Positions 29,001 through 35,828 of a DNA stretch of 64,000 bases are shown here, in pieces. Each line of letters begins with the position of its first letter. Position 1 is the first letter of the stretch. The notes below the pieces were generated by a model. The model did no database searches and had not been told where the DNA came from. It saw nothing but the letters and a program-made list of their open reading frames with translations. This stretch comes from Symsagittifera roscoffensis. Lineage: Eukaryota > Xenacoelomorpha > Acoela > Convolutidae. Position numbers and translations under genes: made by a program. The stretch covers positions 67,715,477 to 67,779,476 of the forward strand of contig NC_087066.1 in NCBI RefSeq assembly GCF_963678635.1. Direction: 5' to 3'.

Positions 29001-29807
29001 GCAACATTCAAAACATTCACCATGTCTATAAAACATTTGAAAGCCTGTAAATCGTTCAAACTGTTTCAACATGCCTGCAACATTCAAAACATTCACCATG
29101 TCTATAAAACATTTGAAAGCCTGCAAAACGTTCAAACTGTTTCAACATGCCTGCAACATTCAAAACATTCACCATGTCTATAAAACATTTGAAAGCCTGT
29201 AAAACGTTCAAACTGTTTCAACATGCCTGCAACATTCAAAACATTCACCATGTCTATAAAACTTTTTGAATTCTATTGATTTTTATCAATAGAAGAATTA
29301 GAAAGTACTTGCACCCTATACAATGGCAGATTATCAGCTGTGGTTCACAGTATTAAATGAAGTGAGTCGTCATATCAAACTTTGAATTAAAACGTATCAA
29401 TGTTGTCCTTGCTCCTACCCGCGACTCCGCTCCCTTTTTCTCACTTTTTCTCTGAAATATAATTAACTCTTTATTTAAAGGAGGCAGTTAACCCCCTGGT
29501 TCAAGTTACGGTTCAAGGAACGAAGCCTAGTCGGTGCATAGAGCACTGAGTTACCTTTCCCTGGGATGGCAAGGTGGCCAAAAATGACAAATAGCATTCC
29601 ATATATTGCAGAACTCATCAAAAACACACTCCACGCCTTCGCCCCAATCTTCTTCCATATTCCTGATTCGACACTGGTCTTGTTTTCGTCCGTCACCCAT
29701 GTTTCGGCTCTCTTTTCGTCCACAACATTGACTTCGGCCATTTTTCCTTCCTTTGTTCTTTCCTCATCGGTCTGAGGTTTTGGTATCTGAGGAAGTTGAA
29801 GACGCAT
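1850..29807 (-). CDS. SLC9B: SLC9B (NHA) family Na+/H+ antiporter, nine exons
   Basis: Joined exons on the minus strand: 29807-29555, 21617-21513, 12504-12416, 12201-12030, 9296-9102, 8802-8557, 8105-7863, 7427-7253, 2069-1850. Every junction is GT-AG, codon phases agree at all eight junctions, and the total is 1,698 nt (565 residues plus stop), close to the family's usual length. Recognisable family blocks in order: cytosolic N-tail, TM near residues 58-82, GMLLAG (exon 2), a VILFRVGMSLDL / PACLVEA block (exon 4), GWPIKFGFLLGF / SSPALVG (exon 5), FGFILFYLPS (exon 6), an Arg after GLVA at R453, and FIAISQIPK at P480-K481 (family PKATVQA). Members exchange Na+ or Li+ for H+ across membranes through an Asp-Asp pair in the core helix. 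Here that position is A258-Q259, so transport may be lost or altered. The frame is otherwise unbroken, which suggests a functional product. Family assignment is confident; substrate is not. Confidence 0.88.
2690..3660. repeat. two adjacent copies of an interspersed repeat with GTTCCGACTTTC ends
   Basis: Roughly 2690-3185 and 3170-3660 read the same way: CTTCAGACAAA..TTCGACTTTTTAACTAGCC, GGGACAATTAACGC(G/T)CGATATATTTCG, AAATTG(T/C)TCCAAATT, CTATCACTTTGTACTTT. Between and after them are TTGTTCCGACTTTCG and, inverted, GTCGGAACATTCAGGG. The opposite orientation is at 10690-11275, with further partial copies near 4740-5600, 9820-10060, 13200-13340 and 16620-16800. No coding capacity, so probably a non-autonomous DNA transposon. 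Confidence 0.6.
4735..5600. repeat. diverged copies of the GTTCCGACTTTC repeat family
   Basis: Begins TTGTTCCGACTTTTAAAG near 4740 and continues, in the opposite orientation, from the GTCGGAACATTCAGGG box near 5008 through the TAAGACGGATTAAAC box near 5460 to the CCAAATTGGCCA box near 5520. More rearranged than the 10.7-kb copy. Confidence 0.45.
5800..7000. repeat. foldback-like region with clustered GGAATCC motifs and central hairpins
   Basis: The left part (5800-6085) is full of GTAAGTGGAATCCGCA-type motifs and the right part (6770-7000) of their inverted form GCGGAATCCACTTACA. Between them are four short hairpins built on CAGTATTTGGGAT ... ATCCCAAATACTG (6163-6196, 6198-6232, about 6328-6397, 6487-6526). 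Subterminal repeats of this kind are typical of non-autonomous DNA transposons. No ORF of interest. Confidence 0.5.
7253..7427 (-). CDS. SLC9B: SLC9B exon 8
   Basis: Acceptor GTTCTCTTCAG right of 7427 and donor GTGAGC left of 7253. Encodes the helix with GLVAR and the FTIKESLFIAISQIPK block. The family's PKATVQA signature is PKMSTMT here. Confidence 0.85.
7863..8105 (-). CDS. SLC9B: SLC9B exon 7
   Basis: Acceptor TTCTATTCGCAG; donor GTGAAT chosen because it restores phase with exon 8. Encodes ITGSLAVVLFAAVLG and LQLPMFALMGYIAL, the two helices before the C-terminal bundle, followed by an unusually long hydrophilic loop rich in Asp, Glu and Trp. Confidence 0.82.
8557..8802 (-). CDS. SLC9B: SLC9B exon 6
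   Basis: Acceptor TTGTCGCAG and donor GTACAT. Encodes a glycine-rich helix ending FYLPS (family FPS) followed by a Cys/Thr-rich loop in place of the usual basic linker. Confidence 0.82.
9102..9296 (-). CDS. SLC9B: SLC9B exon 5, core helices
   Basis: Acceptor GGTTTCAG and donor GTAACT. Encodes GWPIKFGFLLGF, SSPALVG (family ISPAVVV) and the ion-site helix, which reads IMPAQILVS where the family has a Phe-Asp-Asp core. Confidence 0.88.
9297..12029 (-). other. SLC9B intron 4
   Basis: 2.7-kb intron with donor GTACGG at 12029. Contains the long repeat copy at 10690-11275 and a poly-C tract at about 10119-10133. The 168-codon open frame at 10555-11061 lies almost wholly inside the repeat and is not called. 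Confidence 0.7.
10690..11275. repeat. most complete copy of the GTTCCGACTTTC-ended repeat
   Basis: Bounded by GAAAGTCGGAACAA at both sides (about 10700 and 11262). Interior contains the purine boxes seen in the 2.7-3.6 kb copies, in reverse orientation, and a near-palindrome GCGCGAAATATATCGCGC near 11020. About 0.58 kb, non-coding. Confidence 0.6.
12030..12201 (-). CDS. SLC9B: SLC9B exon 4
   Basis: Acceptor GTTCTTTCCAG, donor GTACGG. Encodes VSLGVILFRVGMSLDL and LVPACLVEAPVVAAVSYGL. These match the family's helix 3-4 block, in which ILVRAGLGLD and PCLVEA are conserved, and are the strongest single evidence for SLC9B. Confidence 0.88.
12416..12504 (-). CDS. SLC9B: SLC9B exon 3
   Basis: Acceptor CAGTCTTTTTCAG and donor CAG/GTAAAG. 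Short exon encoding the hydrophilic linker between helices 2 and 3 (starts GVITRSMK). The open frame continues upstream, but phase 1 entry from exon 2 fits this acceptor exactly. Confidence 0.75.
13790..15590 (+). pseudogene. Ty3/gypsy pol remnant: integrase and long C-terminal tail
   Basis: Reading rightward: the integrase zinc-binding end (ECRSCTRYGKN), a TAA stop at 13936-13938, the first catalytic Asp block (QLDYAG), a frameshift near 14055, the second Asp block (SIRTDQFSGF), then PVGDHRGCGLVKRTIQT. The family has Glu where this copy has Lys (GLVK), so the third catalytic residue is lost. From 14154 a 478-codon frame is open to TGA at 15588-15590. Beyond the integrase core it is a long charged, Ser/Gln/Lys-rich region with a KKGPIRYGNP motif. 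No reverse transcriptase, protease or gag is present; the copy is 5' truncated. Confidence 0.85.
15725..16018 (+). repeat. 3' LTR of the Ty3/gypsy remnant
   Basis: 294 bp that begins TGTGATA and ends TATCACA (perfect 7-bp inverted ends with TG...CA). Preceded by purine-rich GAGCGGGGTA, a plausible polypurine tract. Contains TATAAAA at 15923-15929. It starts 135 bp after the pol stop. The 5' LTR is absent, so no target duplication can be checked. Confidence 0.75.
16040..17770. repeat. two diverged copies of a direct repeat
   Basis: About 16040-16560 and 17048-17770 share GACCAGGGA, CCTTTTTCTTTC/CCTTCAG, GAACCAAAA-TAGAAG, CAACAACCAGTATCGGACC and CGCTTAGATCT in the same order. No coding potential recognised. 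Confidence 0.5.
19171..19710 (+). pseudogene. non-LTR retrotransposon reverse transcriptase remnant
   Basis: Fragments in shifting frames carry the RT landmarks: FDTVEHSILLEKV (active-site motif A region), KSCLAKKKHKITI, FGVPEGPLLVPILFF (family GVPQGS.LGP), a PADD box where YADD is expected, and LNTEKTK. At least three stops and a frameshift, so inactive. It resembles the Jockey/CR1/RTE-type RTs; clade not resolvable by eye. Confidence 0.75.
21513..21617 (-). CDS. SLC9B: SLC9B exon 2
   Basis: Acceptor TTTTTGTTGTAG, donor GTTAGA. Encodes a hydrophobic helix (FVFTIFIMCVWAYVLSMGF) and the family signature GMLLAG, split across the junction with exon 3. Confidence 0.85.
21618..29554 (-). other. 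SLC9B intron 1
   Basis: 7.9-kb intron, 86% of it the minisatellite. The remaining 0.8 kb next to exon 2 (21618-22457) shows nothing I recognise. Confidence 0.7.
22458..29272. repeat. minisatellite array, about 76-bp unit, about 89 copies
   Basis: The unit reads TCTATAAAACATTTGAAAGC, CTGTAAAACGTTCAAACTGT, TTCAACATGCCTGCAACATT, CAAAACATTCACCATG (76 bp), with one- or two-base length variants (ATTTGAAAG / ATTTTGAAAG). Units differ by scattered substitutions. Two successive blocks of 1,072 bp (14 units) near 26.43-28.57 kb share the same private variants, such as CATTTTGTCTATAAAAC at 26646 and 27718. A 456-bp (6-unit) shift repeats near 28.3-28.98 kb. Because 76 is not a multiple of 3, the open frames here are by-products. 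Confidence 0.95.
29555..29807 (-). CDS. SLC9B: SLC9B exon 1 (start codon)
   Basis: ATG at 29807-29805, donor AAAG/GTAACT. Encodes a charged cytosolic N-tail (residues 1-55) and the first helix ending HLAIPGK; relatives have a CLPGG-type end here. Starts at the only ATG of the open frame that gives an N-tail of family-like length. Confidence 0.85.
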
Positions 29808-30193
29808 TTTTTTATGTATAATAAACTCAAGAAGACGGCGATAAACTTAATATGCTGGAGCTTCAACGTTTATTGTAAACCATTTGAATTGAGGCTTGAA
29901 GATATATTACGAAGATTTTCATCTATATGCCAAAACTAGATTATGAAGCTTAATTGCTCATATTGCTGACTGTTTTGGTTAAAACTAACGTTTAACGCGT
30001 ATCTCAATTTTTGTTGTAGTTACGAAGACGTTTTTTTAGTAAAGAATATCCGTTTATTTATGAAGGAATATTGTTACGCATCATTTTTCACGTCATTTTC
30101 CGCACTAAAAAGGAAACTAAAGGCAAGGCAAAACAGATCAGCGCGAAACGGAAGCATACTTAATTAATTAAAGCCATAAGCTTTAGCACTTAA
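29808..30193. other. 5' flank of SLC9B, promoter side
   Basis: AT-rich, copied almost exactly at 42673-43063. No TATA or initiator stands out clearly. Confidence 0.4.
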
Positions 30194-30371
30194 AAAAATT
30201 GAAGCTTTCTTGTAAGATTTATTGATGAATGAAGAGAAATACTTATTTTCTAATCTACATCTGGCCAAAATTTCTCTGTGAAATGTTCAAATAACGCGGG
30301 AATTTTTTTATTTCTTATATTATTTCCGATCAAAAATTAGCTAAATCTTCGCTATTTATAGCTAGAAAAAA

Positions 30372-30443
30372 CCTCCTGGTGGGTTTCGACCCCCTGGTTT
30401 ATCGTTGGACAGAGGGTTGTGCTAACCGCTAGACAACACGACC
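30372..30443 (-). pseudogene. tRNA-Asp-like sequence with Pol III boxes
   Basis: A 72-nt minus-strand tRNA-sized segment. A-box-like TAGCGGTTAGC, loop TGTC with GTC at the anticodon position, B-box-like GGGTCGAAACC, and a TTTTTT terminator directly after the 3' end. The acceptor and anticodon stems do not pair, so it is not a working tRNA; it looks like the head of a tRNA-derived SINE or a tRNA pseudogene. Other copies, all minus strand: 31355-31426, 39059-39130, 43278-43349, 44258-44329, 45240-45311, 46222-46293, 47204-47275. Confidence 0.65.
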
Positions 30444-30862
30444 TGATGCATTGAAATAGTTTTAGCAATTCAATGCAAAGTAACACTCGTTATACTTGTA
30501 ATACATGGTTTTCACGTTGCGGTTGGATCAGTGAACTGCTTTCTGTTTTTTCCCCAGAAAACGTACCTTTCTAACTTTAGATGAGAAGCAAATAGATTTT
30601 GCACAGAAAACACAGAAAATGAGTTTAGGTCATCAATATAAAATATCTATCCAGATTAGAGGCTTTTGTTGGTACGGGCAGTAAAAAGACATTTTAATGT
30701 AAGGCGCAGAAAAATTTACAATGAATAACAAGCAGACGGATCTCATCTAGACAAGGAACTTAATTGTCAATTAGTTGAAGAAAAAATTGAAAAAAATGCT
30801 AGCATGTTAAAGATGTAACGATTTGCATGCGTGCAGCTTAGCATGCACCCCGGCTTGACAAA

Positions 30863-31140
30863 AAATGCTTATCATACAATTTTCATATATGAAAAAATGC
30901 TTATCGTACTCTTCATACAATTTCATAGAATAAAAGTGTATGTATGAAAATAGGCAAATAAGCATTTTTTTCATATATGAAATTGTATGATAAGCATTTT
31001 TTCCATCGATGAAATTGTATGATAAGCATTTTTTCCATAAATGAAAATTCAAAAATTTTTTGTTTCGAAATTTCGTGTTTCAAGCTTTTTTTTCGATAAA
31101 TGAAAACTCAAAAAAATTTTGTTTCGAAATTTCGTGTTTC
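30863..31140. repeat. inverted sub-repeats inside the 0.98-kb unit
   Basis: AAAAAATGCTTATCATACAA and its complement TTGTATGATAAGCATTTTTT recur several times over 170 bp, separated by TTCATATATGAA-type palindromes, followed by two copies of TTTTTTGTTTCGAAATTTCG. A transcript of either strand could fold into a long hairpin. Present in every copy of the unit. Confidence 0.7.
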
Positions 31141-31501
31141 AATTGAAGCTTTCTTGTAAGATTTATTGATGAAAGAAACGTTTCTACCCGTGCTGAACAA
31201 ATGCTTTATTTCTGAAGAGAAATACTTATTTTCTAATCTACATCTGGCCAAAATTTCTCTGTGAAATGTTCAAATAACGCGGGAATTTTTTTATTTCTTA
31301 TTTTATTTCCGATCAGAAATTAGCTCAATCTACGCTATTTACAGCTAGAAAAAACCTCCTGGTGGGTCTCGACCCCCTGGTTTATCGTTGGACAGAGTGT
31401 TGTGCTAACCGCTAGACAACTCGACCTGATGCATTGAAATAGTTTTAGCAATTCAATGCAAAGTAACACTCGTTATACTTGTAATACATGGTTTTCACGT
31501 T

Positions 31502-32017
31502 TTATTTTAGGGTTAACGCCTACTATCCTGAACACGTTGGGACGAATCCTAGCCTTAATTTCAAACACTTCCAGCGGAAAAGACACAAAATGTTCCATTT
31601 CAACTTTCTATAGGTTTTCTCAACTATATCAAATTATGTCTCACAGTTACATTATATTTAGCCAATGTTCGTCAAGAAAAAAAAACCCACAGATGTTACG
31701 GAAATTTGTTTCAGTAGTAGCACTCTAACTCCGTTTTCTTTGATGCAAGTTTTGATAATTTATCCCGTGCTTTTCCCGTTTGCTTGTGTTACCACACTAT
31801 GTTTTCCATATACCCAAACACTCGTCAACCTGGTGAATCGCCACAGATTTCAAATGATTTTAGTCTGCTATTGGCTCTGAAGATTGGACTACAGTTACTC
31901 GGTCTTCCCCACCCACTTGTCATCCGATTCATCATCATATTGTCCATTTGTTCCCAGAGAGACTTTTTATAGTTTTGTTGTCCTTCTTTGTTCCATCATT
32001 TGCGCTAACTGGCCAGC
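31502..32017. repeat. block C, target of the LTR-flanked insertion
   Basis: Same sequence at 39206-39722 and 47351-47866. In the third copy it runs on past GGCCAGC into unrelated DNA (CATCAATTC), whereas here and at 39722 it is interrupted by TGAGTTATG. That makes 47.87 kb an apparent empty site. Confidence 0.75.
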
Positions 32018-32311
32018 TGAGTTATGACCGAAGTGTATAACTCATAGAGTAATTTTGGATAGGGTACACCGTCTGCTCGTCACGCTATCTTATTTTCGGC
32101 CGGATAGATTCGTACAACTTCTTAGTCTAATACCGATCCTAATCTTACTCTTATACTATCTAGTCTCAGGTTGTTTAACTAGTCTCTGCTAGGCTCAATA
32201 GATCTAGGGTATACTGGTTTATTGCGGTTGCTGAAGTCTTCTTGGAGAGTCAACTAATTTCTAAGTTAAATTCAAATCTCTCTGGTGCTGAAATTACAAG
32301 TAATTTCAGCA
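32018..32311 (-). repeat. LTR-like direct repeat (3' end of a minus-strand element)
   Basis: About 294 bp with TG...CA ends on either strand. Repeated at 38081-38351 (lacks the outer ~20 bases) and, with its flank, at 39723-40016. The inner edge sits in a perfect 13-bp palindrome, GTGCTGAAATTAC-AA-GTAATTTCAGCAC (32285-32312). The orientation comes from the ORFs and from the primer-binding-site-like sequence next to the 38.1-kb copy. Confidence 0.6.
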
Positions 32312-34019
32312 CTTACAAATAAGTGGATTGTTAGTCAGATGGATCATGATTGGTTAATATTAAATACTTTACATTGGTAAAATATCTAATTTATCCAATC
32401 ATAAAATGTAGTTTAGATCAGGTTCCACCCATCCGGGTTTTGCAGAGTTTTTTTAGAATAGTCTTTCTGTAATTCAAAGGATGGATGATGGACGTTGGTG
32501 TTTGGTGAACATCATATTTCTTCTGGGTTCTCTTGTTAGAGAAGTTCCAGGTTCGATCGTTGTGTCATCTCATGACAACGACTGGGTTTTCGCAACAAAC
32601 TCAAATCTGATTTCAGAATGGTTGGCTATGTCAGGTTTTTCTGTTTCATTGATGAGAACTTCTTTGTGTTTTGATCTTGTCTGGAAATGGCGTGGAGATT
32701 GTGCGTGGAGGGGATGCCTGGTTACTCGGATCTGTACGTATACTTGAACATCGAGGTGGTCATTGGTCTAGTTCAATGAAGTACTTTTCTGCGAAGTCAA
32801 GTCGTACTCTAAATCCTTTGAGTTGTGATTGTGGGCGGCATATTGATTGTGGTTGGCCATTCTTTTTCGAGTGTAGTGGGTTCATTTTGTCTTTGGATGT
32901 TCGTCTTTGGTGTTGTATGCTGATCTATATATTGCATAATATAATTTACATTTTATAAAACTTTTATTAGTTTAATGTTTTTTAATTATGATTTTGGTTA
33001 GTTGTTTTCACAAAAGCTTTTTGTTTTAGTTCAGTTATTTTGAAGAGTTACTCACCCTTGAGTAGCTCTTATTAAAAATAGGAGTGTGGTCACAAAGCGT
33101 GGATGTAGCACGGTGGGTTAGGCCGGCTATAGAGCATGCTCAGGACGTCCTCTTCTGGTGGGTTAGGCCAGGAGTGGGAGTATGATTGCATGCGGTTTTT
33201 GTGAGAGGTCCTGTTATGTGACAACGTTTTATGTTGGGTTTGTTGTGGTTTTTCTTATGTTTTGTTGGTTGTGTCCTTTTTTCAAAAATCAAATTGTTTG
33301 TGGTATGGGTTTGTCTTTCGACTTTTTTGTGTTTTATTATTTCTTTCTCAGACTTTATAATAGTCTTCAAAAGAATAAATTATCCAGTTTTAAACTGGGT
33401 TAATCCGGTTTGGGTACCGTTGGTTTCCTTTTCTTAGTCATGCTGTTATGCTATGTGTTGTGGTGTTTAGTAAGCTGCATTGGTTAGTTTTGTTTAGTAT
33501 ATAATTCCTTTCCAACCGGGTTAAAGGAAAGTTTGAAACTTGTTATCGTGTGTTAGAGTTGTTGAGTGTGAAAGCTTGAAACTGAAATTCATTATTTAAA
33601 CAATTCTTCGTGGGCGAGCTGTGCGAGTGTGGATAGAATCTTTGTGCGAATGAATGAAAATATCAAAAGGTTAGTACTGCATTTGCTTCTTATTAATTTA
33701 CTACATAGAATTTCAATTTTACTGCTAGTTGTTGGGGAAAATTAAGTTACAAATTTTCATCATTCTTAGATTTACTGCATTTGGGAAAAAATTTATAAAT
33801 TAAATTATTGCATTGGTATTATTTTTATTTAATTATTTGGTGCAAAAAATTAATAGAGTTTTAAACAGTTTGAAGAAGTTTTTAATTTTTTTTTTCTTTT
33901 GTGAATTTTTCAGATGATCGTTGGATGAAGGCTAAAATTCTAAAGAAGACATGAATAAAGAATGGTTAGTTCCTAATTTCAATGACTAGTTAATAATATG
34001 TATAGTTCATACTTACCTG
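32312..34019. other. non-coding part of the LTR-flanked element
   Basis: 1.7 kb between the 602-codon ORF and the LTR-like repeat, copied at 40017-41724. Has only short open frames on both strands, none recognised. Immediately after the ORF stop codon, the minus strand has a perfect splice donor CAG/GTAAGT (ends at 34019-34014). Confidence 0.5.
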
Positions 34020-35828
34020 TTAGTCGTCGGGGAAGAAACCGTGGGGGAAGATGTCGTGGATGAGATCTGAAGTTGTTAGTAATTTAGCTAGGATGCGGAT
34101 GATATTTTTAGTTTGAAGCAGTGGCCAAAGCAATTGAAGTGCTTTAATGGTGGTTAGTTCTTCAGTGCCAACTGCAAACTCATAAGGTGTGTTTTGGATT
34201 AGATTGTATAATTTGTGATTGAATTTAGTGTTGTGGATGAATTCTAAAATGGGGATTTCTATAGGTTGAACAAATTCGTGTGGGAGGAGAAAGGGTCGGG
34301 ATTCTTCTGCGTTGAAGGTCTTGGTGATGGGACAAAAAATATACATTTGGGTTATGGGATCATAATTTCGAAGAATACCATGAAGGTTAGTATCTTTAAT
34401 GCAATATGTGAAGTTAAGAAAGAATGGTGAGGTGTATTTGGAATTGATGAATTGAAAACGGTGGTGTGGTTGTCTGGAGGGGGTGTGTAGGTCGAAGTGA
34501 TTTTGGATAAAACGATAATATGTATATGTGTGAGTTTGTTTAGTGCGCAACATAATATCGTGTGAGCAGTGCAAATCTCTTTCATGTGGTGCAAGGAAAT
34601 GAAAGGTTAGTGAAAATATTTGGAAGCGTTCTTTAAAACTTTCGTAAGCTTGTGTGTCTGTTAGTGCTTCTGAAATGATGTGGTCAAATTTGCGGTCAAA
34701 GATATTGAGTGTAAATACATATGGTGTTTTAATGAAAAATTTTTCTGTGATTTGTGGGTTAACGAAGCGATCGTCGTCTAAGAATTGATCTTGGTTAGTT
34801 CTGATGATGTTATGATCGTAATATTCTAGCGTATATTCGTTAGCTCGGGGTGCAGTGTATGTTTTTAGTGATTTTTTATATCCGATGTAAGTAAATTGTC
34901 TAGGTGTTAGTGGTGTAGTGAGTCGATATAGCATGTCCTTATTTCGTTCTATATCGATGTGAGTGTTAGATAAAGGTAAGCAAAGGGGATTAGTAAAATG
35001 ATAATATGAGGTCCAAGGAAGGGTAGGCATTAAAACGTGTTCGTCTACAAAGTTACGTGTTTCGTTAGTGTCGTGAGGGGTGTTTAAGGTGTATTGTGGA
35101 AATGAGGGTAAGGTGATAGCTAAAAATTCTTTTGTATTAGTGTGATTTGGGTGAGTTATATATTCACGGGCTGTTCCTGGTTTTGCTGGGAAAGGATGAT
35201 TGGGGAACTTTCTTTTAAAAGTGCGGTAAGCTCTATTAGTGCTGAGTGAAGATTCAGTAGATGTGGATGATGGTGCTAATGATTCGGTATAAATTGAATA
35301 GGGTGTAGGGGTAGGAGGGTTGGATGAATCTATTGTGGATGAAATTTGGTTTATGGTGGGGGTATCAAGGTGGTAGGGTTGTTGTTGTAATGTAATAAAA
35401 TTATCTAGTTCTGGGGAGATTTGGGGGGTATCTGGAGAATTGGATGATCGGTCTGAAGGATGTGAAGAATAGGTTGGAGTGACTTGGGAAGCATAAGAGG
35501 CTGTAGAATTGGTGGGGACGGGATTATTTGGTAGCATTGGTTGAAAAGGGGGGTGGGAAAAAATTGAGGGGTTGGTGTGAAAATTATTGGATGGAGATGG
35601 TTCAGAGTCGGCAAATTCATCGGGGGTTTCAATATTCGGGTTATTGAGTTGTGATGTGCAATATAAAACTGAGATGTGTGAATTAGTATCGGAATTCATG
35701 CCTGATGTTACATTATTGGTTGGGAAATCGGGTGGCGGGAAAGCAAAAAGTGGTATTATTGTAATTGGAGTAGTGAGGTTGGTTGGGTGGGAATTTGAAC
35801 GGTGTAGGGATCCAAGTTGTCGGCTCAT
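34020..35828 (-). CDS. 602-codon ORF of unknown function downstream of the glycoprotein
   Basis: Intact frame from ATG 35828 to TAA 34020-34022. Residues 1 to about 200 are low-complexity (Ser, Thr, Asn, Pro) and probably disordered. Residues about 205-602 look folded, rich in Phe, Tyr, His and Thr, with no family I recognise; no Cys-rich knuckle, protease, RT or helicase motif. Its start codon overlaps the stop of the preceding ORF (ATGA). Position after a chuvirus-type glycoprotein raises nucleoprotein or capsid/gag as options, but that is only inference. The last 127 codons are duplicated at 41725-42105. Confidence 0.7.
   Translation of the reverse strand: MSRQLGSLHRSNSHPTNLTTPITIIPLFAFPPPDFPTNNVTSGMNSDTNSHISVLYCTSQLNNPNIETPDEFADSEPSPSNNFHTNPSIFSHPPFQPMLPNNPVPTNSTASYASQVTPTYSSHPSDRSSNSPDTPQISPELDNFITLQQQPYHLDTPTINQISSTIDSSNPPTPTPYSIYTESLAPSSTSTESSLSTNRAYRTFKRKFPNHPFPAKPGTAREYITHPNHTNTKEFLAITLPSFPQYTLNTPHDTNETRNFVDEHVLMPTLPWTSYYHFTNPLCLPLSNTHIDIERNKDMLYRLTTPLTPRQFTYIGYKKSLKTYTAPRANEYTLEYYDHNIIRTNQDQFLDDDRFVNPQITEKFFIKTPYVFTLNIFDRKFDHIISEALTDTQAYESFKERFQIFSLTFHFLAPHERDLHCSHDIMLRTKQTHTYTYYRFIQNHFDLHTPSRQPHHRFQFINSKYTSPFFLNFTYCIKDTNLHGILRNYDPITQMYIFCPITKTFNAEESRPFLLPHEFVQPIEIPILEFIHNTKFNHKLYNLIQNTPYEFAVGTEELTTIKALQLLWPLLQTKNIIRILAKLLTTSDLIHDIFPHGFFPDD

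Larger units (their letters stand above)
29243..30647. repeat. duplicated block A, containing SLC9B exon 1
   Basis: Matches 42106-43553 nearly base for base, starting inside the last minisatellite unit (ATTCACCATGTCTATAAAAC). This copy lacks a stretch of about 47 bases near 30222 that is present in the other copy. Confidence 0.85.
30194..31500. repeat. copies of the 0.98-kb tRNA-like unit (one full, one partial)
   Basis: Starts ATTGAAGCTTTCTTGTAAG at 30194 and again at 31142 (948 bp apart here because of a deletion). The same unit is tandem at 43064-47350. The second, partial copy leaves the unit consensus after TTTTCACGTT and enters block C. Confidence 0.85.

Noticed and set aside
22458-29272. 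Open frames of 60-94 codons on both strands within the minisatellite, and the idea of a CRISPR array
   Set aside because: The 76-bp unit is not a multiple of three and frames arise from repetition. There are no unique spacers between conserved repeats, and the host is eukaryotic.
32481-33437. Several plus-strand open frames, repeated at 40186-41142
   Set aside because: Conserved only because the whole block is duplicated almost exactly; no motifs, and they oppose the direction of the element's ORFs.
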